A stretch of DNA of 64,000 nucleotides from Salvator merianae (Eukaryota > Chordata > Lepidosauria > Squamata > Teiidae): NCBI GenBank assembly GCA_003586115.2, contig QVOM02000034.1, positions 108,079,510 through 108,143,509 on the forward strand. The letters run 5' to 3'. The notes below the pieces were generated by a model. It ran no database searches, was not told the origin of the DNA, and saw only the letters and a list, made by a program, of their open reading frames with translations. Numbering within the stretch: position 1 is the stretch's first letter; every line of letters begins with the position of its first letter. Positions 55,581 to 64,000 of the stretch are shown one piece after another. The position numbers were made by a program, and so were the translations under genes.

Positions 55581-57222
55581 CAGGAAACAATGGAGGAGAG
55601 CAAGGGGACCTAGCAGGGCAAATACTGCACAGACTTTGAGCTGGAGGCCCCAGAACTGGCATGTGGATCCTGGGGGATGGCAAGAAAGCCCAGCCAAGCC
55701 TTCTGGTGATCTGATGCAGCTTGATTTTTTATGAATGTTTTGGAAATGTTCTACTTGTTCCTATGGAGCAGAAGAAGGTTTCTGAAAGAATTCATAAAAA
55801 TTCAGAGCAGCCTCCAAACATTGTGCCATTCACAAAGGGTTTCCTTGCCACCCTCAGGACCCAAATGCCAATTTTCTAGACTCTAGCTCAAAGTTGACTA
55901 CAGTGACAAAATCACCCTACGAGGTAGACCAGCAGAGCCAAAGTTCTGCAAAGTCTGAGCTGGAGCCTTCAAAATTGTCATGTTCTTCCTGAGGGGCAGC
56001 AGGAAGGCCTACACCTGCTTCTGTAGCAATTGTTCTTGTACCTCAGGTTTTTCTTCTTTCAGAACATTCCTATTACTAAAGTTTGCTTTGCTTTGCTTTG
56101 CTTTGCTTTGCTTTGCTTTGCTTTGCTTTGCTTTGCTTTGCTTCTGGGAAAATGTCTGGAAAGAAAAGCCTGCAGCCCACACCCACATGCAACATAGACA
56201 ACAAAAACACATGACATGACTCCAACGTGGCTTGTGAAAAAAATCTACTTTTTTCCCTTAAAACTTACCAGAGTTGAATATCTTCTGCTGTTTGTGTTGC
56301 TGTTGACTTGAGGCGAAGATCCATGGAAGATGCAGAGCCTGATGACTTGAGTAAAGGATGACAATGTAGCATCACTTGTGTGTTTCCCACCTTGGCCAAT
56401 GCCTCTCACATACTATTGGACAAGGGCACTGACCAAGACAGGATACTGACCCAGAGTGAGTGTACCCCATGACATCAGCAATCTGTTGTCGTTGGTGGGT
56501 AGTTTGGATGGCTTTGTGGACTATGAAGCTCGTCCCTGGGTTCAGAGAACTCTATTTTCTGTCATTTGGCTATGATGACTTATGAAGAGCAGGCTATAAA
56601 GACAACAGTGATTTCCCTGAACTCCACTTTGCCAGCCATTGACAGACTTAGTCATTAGAGAGCACCCCATGCTATGAAGGGCCAACAACAATTCCCCTGA
56701 AAATTAATGCTTCTTACAGGAAAATTCTTTCAAGACAGGAGCAAGAATCACAAAAGTATACCATGATTATAGCTTGATTTCTGCATCTAGGCTGCTTGTA
56801 TTAAGATAGACTTGGTGCTTTCTGTTCACCTTGGTTATAGTGAACAGGTTTAGCTTTTATTATTGTCAAAGGGTGTCTGCTTCTCCCCAGGAAAACAATT
56901 TGCCTTGGAACTGTGAAAATATCCCTTTCCATTTGGCTTACCAAAGACTCCAAGCTGAAGAATACAAAGCATGAATGCCATGTCCCAAACCCTGTGATAT
57001 TGACCCAATATGAACAATATGATAAAATTATTGCATTGCAATAGCTACGTACATTAACAGTAAAATAAGTCTTCCATTCAGTTGTAGCCTTAGCCACCTG
57101 TCTTTAGCGCATACTGTTAATCAAACACCAATTGCTTCTGCATCTCCTAACCCATTCGGAAGACCGAAATAATAATGCATGCCTGTTGTAAAGGGGTCAG
57201 TATGAGAATCAATTTCATTTTA
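55581..57222. other. Unannotated except microsatellite
   Basis: Single-copy-looking DNA around the (TTTGC)n tract. No genes or element ends recognised. Confidence 0.4.
56082..56141 (+). repeat. (TTTGC)n microsatellite, 12 units
   Basis: A perfect 60-bp pentanucleotide tract. The complementary unit occurs at 31519-31555. Confidence 0.97.
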
Positions 57223-57300
57223 TTTATTACCTTTTTAAAGTTACTGCCACCCACAGGCTCAAAGCAATTTATTATAAGTTACAATTAAGCAATTCAAAGT
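57223..57300 (-). repeat. SINE/LINE tail-like fragment, reverse
   Basis: TCATTTTATTTATTACCTTT, then ACTGCCACCCACAGGCTCAA and AGCAATTTATTATAAG, the reverse tail type. Confidence 0.45.
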
Positions 57301-57443
57301 AATCACATTTAAAAGGACTTGAATGTGAAAGAAACACAAAAAAATAAATAAAAAAAATAAAACAAAGTTACAAATTAAGCAATGCAGAATAATCACATTT
57401 AAAAGGACTTGAATGTGAAGGAAACACAAAAAAATAAATAAAA
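57279..57443 (+). repeat. Two-copy tandem duplication, 89-bp period
   Basis: TTACAATTAAGCAAT...AATCACATTTAAAAGGACTTG, AATGTGAA.GAAACACAAAA repeats from 57279 and from 57368 with few mismatches (pieces shown). The second unit lacks the last ~12 A-rich bases. It looks recent. Confidence 0.88.
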
Positions 57444-58739
57444 CCTAAACAAAACAGTCATCATCAGAAGCCAAGTTAAGAAGTTAACTTCCCAAATGCC
57501 TGGGCAAATGGTGCTGTTGTTACCAGATGACAAAAAAGGCACAAATTTGACACAAAGTAAACCTCTTCGTTAAGTGGGGGATGCACTGTATGACATAGAA
57601 AATTCAAAGCTAGAAATGTGATATATAAAAGCCAAGTGTTGTTGCTGACTCTTGCATGTCATAAAATGGACCCAGGAAAGCATTCCAGTGCACATGGATT
57701 GCCTCTCTCTTCTAAATGGACAGGTGTAAGAATAAAGTTAGAATATTGATCCCCAAAGAAATGCATCAAGACACATTGTAATATATAGGAAATAGTAAAA
57801 AAGGGACATTTGCACTATCTTTTTCCCAACAAATTCTCAAGATGTTGAGAATATACTTTTTTTTTTCTTTTCTCTCCCTGGTTGTGTTTTGCCCAGAATT
57901 GCTTCAGCACATTTTGAAATTATTTATAGGCTCCAGGCAGACATCTTCCAAGTCATGTGTCAAACAAAAATAGGGAAAAATATAGAGGAAAAATGCTTTC
58001 CAATTATTTACTGTTAAAATTATTTATTTATCAGTCACCTTTCTGTATAGGACCTCCTTTCCCAAACTAAGGCATGGTCTCACACAGAGGGGGTGGAGCA
58101 CTTAAGTATATCACGGTCTCCTTCTATATTAAGAATAGAACTACATAAGTAGCCCTATGCTTAATACAATGATGTTCTGTTTTTATGCTACGGCTGAATT
58201 GCCCATTGAGTTCATGATGAGTGAAGGGGGAGCTGCTTTCCCTACACTGTCAAAGTATGATCTTTGCGAGGAGGGAGATGCTGTTTCTCCCCTTATGTGT
58301 TAGGATCATACCTGATGTTAATGTGGAGGAAGCAACACACACTCCTGTTATCAGATCACAGCCAGAGTATTCCTGACTGTGGTCTTCACAGCAGAAGCAG
58401 AGGCAGCCGTCACCCAATTGGTAGAACTGAAGCAAAGGAATCCCCAGATTAAAATCTGATGGTGACGGGAGCTTATTAATTACATGGAATGCCATCAAGG
58501 AGACCAGTAGGTTCTCTTGAGTGGCAGTGGTGGCAGCAGCAGGGCTGCCGTTGCAAAAGAAAAGTGAGGAGAAAAGCTCTGACAGCAATTCAACCCACTC
58601 TGTCAGTGAAGCACTAGAGCAGCACTTATGACAACATAGTAGGGTTAGGGTGCAACATATCTCCCACCATGAAAATGAAGAAACACCCTCAGAAGCTAGA
58701 CTAGAGATAGAAGTACGGAAGGTGCAATCCTGATGACTG
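57444..58739. other. No recognised feature
   Basis: A reverse SINE-like word (TTATTTATTTATCAGTCACC) at 58021 and otherwise single-copy-looking DNA. A frame at 58250-58588 (-, 112 codons) has no family motif. Confidence 0.4.
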
Positions 58740-58851
58740 AATAGAGCCTTGGGACTTGGACGCAGGTAGGAGAAGGACTGAAGATAAAATTGTAGACCTG
58801 ATTGGGTCAGGGCACAAACCAGACTTAGAAACAGGGCTGGATGCTAGACTA

Positions 58852-59190
58852 TAGGAATGTGTACAAACAAAATCTGCATATTTGATTCGCTGTTGGAGCA
58901 AAAACCTGTATTTTCGCCTCACCAGCATATCATAATGCCAATAAAGGAGTTTTTCATGTTCATTTTCATGGGTTTCACGTTTTCCCCATTGTAAATCCCC
59001 TTTTCATGGGTTAAAACACAGCAAAAACATGAATATTCAAATGAATATTCCACTTTTGCAAAGGAAAGGCTGGTTCATTTCAACTGAATTCTAAAAATGC
59101 AAAAAGCACATTTTTTATTTGATTTGAATATCCATGAACACAAAACATTCAGCCAAATGCTTGAATACAAAACCATTTTTGCACATCTTA
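58852..59190 (-). mobile_element. hAT-type MITE (family 'A'), reverse
   Basis: The termini are TAGGAATGTGTA and TGCACATCTTA. The flanks CTAGACTA (58844-58851) and GTAGACTA (59191-59198) agree at 7 of 8. In reverse complement it is co-linear with 7969-8315 over its whole length (AATATTCATTTGAATATTCA in pieces, CAATGGGGAAAAC, GGCATTATGAT). 339 bp, non-coding. Confidence 0.85.
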
Positions 59191-59198
59191 GTAGACTA

Positions 59199-59654
59199 TG
59201 AGACAATGAAAAGGATCTCTTATACCAAGGACCTTTCGTCCACTATCATGAGAAGATTCTGGGTGGCTCTTAGAGGACCCAAGGGCTTAGTAGAATACTT
59301 AGGTCAGCCATTGTCTATACTAGCATGAGAACAGCAGGCCCCTTTTCCAATATATATTCCAGAAGAAGGCCCAGTGCAGAAAGGACTAAGTCTGGGGACA
59401 CGATTCATATTAGAAGCAGGAATAGGCAGGACTGTAGTTCCTGAATAGGACCAGCAAGGCAGGATGGCAAAATGGGACAAGGAGCAGAACAGGATCTGAG
59501 GCAGGAGCTATGACAGACAACAACATTAGGCAAAGGAGCTATGCTAAAGGGGTTTTCAGGGGCAAGATTGCCAGGCAGAGTAGACAGAAGTCTTGTAAGG
59601 TAGCCTAGTATAGGGCACAGAACAGGTTTACCCTGAATGTAAATACACAGAATC
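59199..59654. other. Purine-rich unannotated DNA
   Basis: AGGACC, GGCAGGA and GACAGGAAC-like words recur (59370-59620). Similar DNA follows the L1 at 60780-61080, suggesting that both flanks belong to one older purine-rich repeat. Confidence 0.35.
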
Positions 59655-60765
59655 TTGCAAAATGGTTTTGGTTAAGAGATAAAAGATTGTTGCAGTTGGG
59701 AGGTCATGATTTAAGATTTGGTTGGAATGATTACTTACGGTATGACAAGGTAAAAGTGAATGCTGCCTTTAAAAATCATTATGTAAGAAATGCTTTATGG
59801 AAGGTTTAGAATGAATATAGAAGTAGATTGCATAAAAAAATATCATTGTGGGTCTCACCCCAAGAGGTCTTATTTAAAGAATCTGGGAGAGGAGAGAAAT
59901 GGATTAAATATGAAGAATTATTGACAGGACAGGATGTAACAAATGAATTTGTCTTAAAAACAGGAGATCAATTAAACCAGGAAAATTTGGAGGTACAATG
60001 GTTTATGTATACAGTTTTTGGATGTGTTTACAGAAGATAAAAAATGAATTTTGAAATAGAAAGACAGAAATGGGGGAAAGAACTCGAGAAGGAAGAAAAA
60101 GGCATTATAGGTGTGATGTATAAATTAAATTAAATTGAATTGGAACAAGAACAAGTTAAGGAGTGTATGATAACATGGTTTGTCAAGTAAGTGCTGCAAA
60201 TGTAAAACACAAAAAGGTACTTTCCATCATATGTGGTGGACTTGTTCAAAAGCAAAAAAACCCAATAATTTCTTTCAAACCAGAATTTTATCTATAGAAT
60301 TTTACCTATATAGTAGAAGATAATTTTGATAACGTTAATGTTTAAATTCAAAATATGGTGACTGTAGCTAGAATTGTTTATGCACAAAAATGGAAATGGG
60401 ATAAAATATCTACGGTAGATGATTGATTGGTTAAAATGATGAATCTCACTGAAATGGGCAAATTGTCTAACTTAATTGAGAAACAAGATAGTTGATAAGT
60501 TTGTTAAAAACTGGAAACCCTTTATTGACTTTCTACAAGAGTTAGACAATGAGTTTGTTACTGTTGGATTTGAAGAGTAAAGTGGAACAAAGACAGATTG
60601 GAGGACGAAAAGAACTGAGAAATTAAGATGGGCAAGAAACATGAAATTTAGAAGAAACTTTTGAACAAGGAGCAAGGCAACATGCAAACAAAATTAATGT
60701 ATGAATGTAACCTCTTGGGATTAATGTATATCTTAAAATAAAATTAATAAAAAATGTAAATAAAC
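59655..60765 (+). pseudogene. L1 LINE ORF2 C-terminal third and 3' end
   Basis: + frames give FGWNDYLRYDKVKVNAAFKN, HKKISLWVSPQEVLFKESGR, EKWIKYEELLTG, LKTGDQLNQENLEVQWFMYT. Then come C-x-x-C...HMWW-type residues (KCKTQKGTFHHMWWTCSKAK, around 60200-60260), IVYAQKWKWDKIS, KMMNLTEMGKLSNLI and NWKPFIDFLQELDN. This is the L1 ORF2 region after the reverse transcriptase, including the Cys/His motif. Several frame shifts and stops are present. The 3' end TTAAAATAAAATTAATAAAAA lies near 60735-60760. 5'-truncated and dead. Confidence 0.9.
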
Positions 60766-61105
60766 AGAATTGAAACTTCACTGAAGGTACAGGATGCAAG
60801 CAAAAAAAAGCTGAAGACTTAATAGGGAATAAAAGGGCAGGGGAGGAAGCAATGTCAGGAGAACAAGCCAGACATTCAAAGCTAACAACCATCCAGGAAA
60901 GCAAGCAAAGAAAAAAACAAACAGAATTTCAAAAGCACTAGCCAGCATAAGGTCCAGGATTAGGACTGGGAAGTCATTCCTCAATGAAGCTACAGAAGCA
61001 GGAAAGGGGAGGGGTCTGAATAGGTGGGTACAGAAGAATTGGAGACTAGAAACAGGTTGGAAGCAAGACAGGATTCAAAACATGGAACACAGAGACCCTC
61101 ACTTA
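60766..61105. other. Purine-rich unannotated DNA
   Basis: AGGAAAGGGGAGGGG and AGACAGGATTC-type words, continuing the style seen before the L1. Confidence 0.35.
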
Positions 61106-61268
61106 CTTCATTTCTAACTCTACCTACCCACCTTTCTATCTACCAACCTATCTATCTTTACTTATCTTTCTATCTACCTATATTTATCTATTTACTTACC
61201 TTTCTATCTACCTATCTTTACTTACTGTTCTATCTACACACCTTTCTACCTACCTATCTATCTCTCCT
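61106..61268 (+). repeat. Degenerate (CTAT/CTAC/CTTT)n tract
   Basis: About 160 bp of imperfect tetranucleotides (TCTATCTACC, TTTACTTACC). An old, interrupted microsatellite. Confidence 0.85.
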
Positions 61269-61400
61269 GCCCTATACCCAAAAGTCTCAGGATGGGTCAC
61301 AATAATCCAGGGACCACCTCACCATTCACCTGAAGAACTCAGGGCAAGTTGCTACCTTCAGTGAAAATCGTTAAGATATAACATAATAAAAACAATAAAG
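61269..61400 (-). repeat. SINE/LINE tail-like fragment, reverse
   Basis: CCTGCCCTATACCCAAAAGT then CTCAGGATGGGTCACAATAA is the reverse of the tail type; the tetranucleotide tract at its left probably grew from its (AAAT)n end. Confidence 0.55.
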
Positions 61401-61679
61401 CAATATAAAATATGATTAAAATACAACTGCATACTGAAGCACTAAAGTTGAGATCAGAAGGCAATCAGTTGCAGGTATGAGAACTGAGGTGCAAACAGCC
61501 TCAGGAAAATGTTCATTTAACCTGCCATTTGTACCCACCGCCCAATTTACACAGCTCTCAGCCTGTTGCCTCCTATCAATTCCACCAGACCCTGACACTT
61601 GGCAATACCAGGTCCTAAATCTTCATTCCACCAAGCCCAGTATTGTCCTTTGCATTGACAAGATCACTCCAAAGTGACA

Positions 61680-61800
61680 GGCAGGATGCCTCCAAAGGCC
61701 ATTTGCAGGGAATCAAGAGCAGGTGAAAGTTTTGCCTTTGTCTTGTGCTTGAGAATGCCCAGAAGCAATTGGTGGGTTGCTGTGTGAGACAGGATCGGCT
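61680..61800 (+). mobile_element. CR1-like LINE 3' end, first of pair
   Basis: CTCCAAAGGCCATTTGCAGG, CAAGAGCAGGTGAAAG and AGCAATTGGTGGGTTGC, continuing to TCTTAGGTTCTTGTATTCTTAT near 61837 (in pieces). A small deletion removes the 'GCTGGACTAGATG' block. Confidence 0.85.
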
Positions 61801-61837
61801 GTGTGGCCTGATCCTCTTAGGTTCTTGTATTCTTATA

Positions 61838-61915
61838 GGCCATTGTGTGAGACAGGATGCTGGACTAGATGGGCCGTGGCCTGATCCAGCAGGGCTCCTC
61901 TTATGTTTTTATCTT
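61838..61915 (+). mobile_element. CR1-like LINE 3' end, second of pair
   Basis: GGCCATTGTGTGAGACAGGA, TGCTGGACTAGATGGGCC and CCAGCAGGGCTCCTCTTATG: about 78 bp of the same tail, head-to-tail behind the first copy. Confidence 0.88.
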
Positions 61916-63564
61916 TTAAGCTTCAGACCTGTTGCTTGAGATCCCTTACTAGAAATGCAAATAATTTAACGTGGAACTTTATCAAAAACAAGAGTCCTTT
62001 TCATGAGACACTGCCTGCTTGTTCTGAATGATTCTTTGCATGTTTCTTTATGTAACATTTATTCAATAACCCCTCTCCAGCCTTTCTCCCCACTCTCCTT
62101 TTTTGCTCCTAGCTTGTCACTCACGGGCCAGTATATCCCCAGTGTTTATCATCCATTCCATCAGCCTGGCATTTTCACTGAAGCTCATGATCCCTGCATG
62201 CTCCATCTCACAGATTTGACCATTCTACCACGGTTCTTCTGGCTTTAGCTGCATTTGCCAAAGATCCAATGCCTCAGCCCAGAAAGCAATCTGATGCACT
62301 GACTTCTGCTACAAAAGCTTGTGGACTTTTGTAATCAGGAACTGGAAATCTAGAGGAGATAAATGACTAATTTACAGAACTAGGTAGATGGATTAGACAA
62401 CAGGCTGCTGAACATTTGTCAAGATGATTTGGTTTCCACAGAAACTGTTTGTCATGGAGGTTCACATGACAGTGATGGGAAATTTAAACAGGTGCCTTTC
62501 TCCTGGCTGTGTAGGTCCTCAGAAAATGGAAAGCAGAATTATGACTACTTAACCTCCTCCGGTATACTACAGTGTATCTCAATGTCTGGCGAAAACTGTT
62601 GCAACTTGAATTTTTAGCACCTTCAGGCTTGCTGTTTTCCCCATTTCACACTATAGCAGTTCCATTTTCAGGGCAAACCCCCAGCTTGTTCTCTCAATTT
62701 TAACTGCAATCTGGCCAATCAACCTTCATTGTAATTTGACAAACAACTAAAGCCCCTCAGAAACTGCAGTCTTAAAGCAAAAACGTTGCAAGTTCTTTTC
62801 AACTTAGGACTTTGAAAACACAGCTTACAGAGCAGCTTTGCACTTCGCACTGATTGACAAAGCTCAGAATTGCATACAGTTTGACCAACTCATAGCTCTT
62901 TAATTGCTTAACTACTATTACTTAGGCAGCATCCACCTGAGTGCTGGAAGTTTCCGGGTGGAAGCTACAGGACTATAACTTCCAAAGCCTGAGATGCCAG
63001 TGGACTAAATGCACGCATCTAAGGGCACTTGCTGATCAGTATCCTTTCTCTGGTTACCAGATTGGCTAACTGGCTACTTTTCTCTAGTGAAGCAAAGAAC
63101 ACAAGAAAGTTATATGTGTCTGATTATTGGGCTAATTTTAGCCTGAAGTAGGCAAGCCCACAAAGCAGGATAAAGAACTCCTCAGACACTCACACAACCA
63201 CCATATAGACCCTTTGGCCATGCAAGTGACTTACCTTGCCTGCTCAGTGCAGACATTGTCCCCAAAACGAGCCACTTCCATCCTGACCAGGAAAGCCTCT
63301 CTATGAAGTTGAGGACCTTCCAAGCTTCAGAGGTTCTCAGCTTCACAGAGAGGGGGGCACCCCGGAACGCAACAAAATGCTCTGGCATTGTGGCACACAC
63401 ACACCCCCATCATCATCTGGATCCTGCCTAATTAATGTTATTATTTAGAAACCTAAGTGAATCAAAAGGTGCTCCTGAACCTGATCAGCAAAACAGCTCC
63501 ACTCTAAGGTTTTGCAAGGAAATATTGTATGAAATGGCCAGCTCTAAACGCATAAACAGATGAC

Positions 63565-63595
<31 letters not shown>

Positions 63596-64000
63596 ATATT
63601 GCTCAGGCTTCAGGAATGGGTTCAATAAGTATTTTGCTTAGTACAGTTGTAGGAATATGATTATATCAGGAATATGCAAACTGCAGGCCACATCAGTCTA
63701 AAACACAACTAACTGGTTCGCCAAACTTAGCACACATCAAAAGCAAGTGAGAAACCACCTTTTATCTCTTTAAGAATTCCACAGGCACCAATGCTGACAA
63801 CTGGACAGTCTTCCAGAATCTCCTGCATGGTTCTCTGCATGTATCACGAATGTTCCAGTCCTTCAGCATCTGGAGGCTCACAGTGTGAGTGCACAGTTTA
63901 TAGAAATCTAGTTATTAAAATGCCAGAGCTGATTTTCTTGGTAGTGAATTCATAACTGGCATGAAGTAATGAAGACATAAAATAAGATGGTGGAGATCAG
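61916..64000. other. No recognised feature; one poly(T) run
   Basis: About 2 kb of single-copy-looking DNA. A ~24-base T run lies at 63569-63592, and TTAGGCAGCATCCACCTG at 62922 faintly resembles a family C terminus. No genes. Confidence 0.4.

Noticed and set aside
57279..57443. CRISPR-like direct repeats
   Set aside because: Only two tandem units without spacers, in vertebrate DNA. A simple duplication.
61106..61268. Possible satellite array
   Set aside because: The tract is a short degenerate tetranucleotide repeat without a longer period.
1..64000. Retroviral or other viral integration
   Set aside because: I saw no paired long terminal repeats, primer-binding site, polypurine tract, or gag/pol/env or other viral protein signature in the frames examined.

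Overview
This is vertebrate nuclear DNA, most likely from a squamate reptile (lizard-type). It is A/T-rich and has long blank stretches, many microsatellites, and decayed LINEs of several clades: CR1 3' ends, a second CR1-like family beginning 'AACATAAGA..AGCCCTGCTGGATCAGGCC', L1 3' ends and at least one other non-LTR clade. It is also crowded with short non-autonomous DNA transposons. The 'TGGATCAGGCC..CCATCTAGT..CAGCATCCTG' tail is one I associate with lizard genomes. The species cannot be named from the sequence alone.

I find no convincing host protein-coding gene, tRNA, rRNA or other structural RNA. Every reading frame I can recognise is a fossil of a transposable element: a hAT transposase at 49.6-51.4 kb (+), CR1 reverse-transcriptase/3'-end remnants at 18.8, 49.8 and 53.7-55.2 kb (all -), L1 ORF2 C-terminal remnants at 3.7, 11.3 and 59.7 kb (+), and other LINE pieces at 34.4-35.4 kb (-) and 48.0-49.0 kb (+). 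The window is therefore intergenic or deep-intronic DNA.

Layout. 0-10 kb: an old inverted-repeat transposon carrying a nested hAT-type MITE, a local duplication, an L1 tail with an expanded AAG tract, fold-back elements and another hAT-type MITE. 10-24 kb: L1 tail, several fold-back transposons with perfect hairpins, a CR1 tail, microsatellites, and a very CpG-rich element with terminal inverted repeats flanked by a perfect 8-bp duplication (23.27-23.63 kb). 24-36 kb: CR1-like tails, SINE-like tails, a 200-bp palindrome, a LINE fragment and more MITEs. 36-48 kb: four ~460-510-bp fold-back transposons sharing a central hairpin motif, two more members of the palindrome family, and two repeat-free blocks that are candidate conserved non-coding DNA. 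48-64 kb: LINE tail, the hAT transposase fossil split by a CR1, a 1.5-kb CR1 fragment, a mosaic of MITE and L1 inside purine-rich DNA, and tandem CR1-like tails.

The most informative theme is the record of layered transposition. MITEs with the terminal repeat TAGGGATGTGCA show ~8-bp target duplications. The decayed hAT transposase begins near a closely similar terminus (49056) and may represent the autonomous partner. I found no previously undescribed multi-gene system. The best candidates for something new are uncatalogued transposon families and the candidate conserved blocks. Ages, family names and conservation all need database searches that I could not run.
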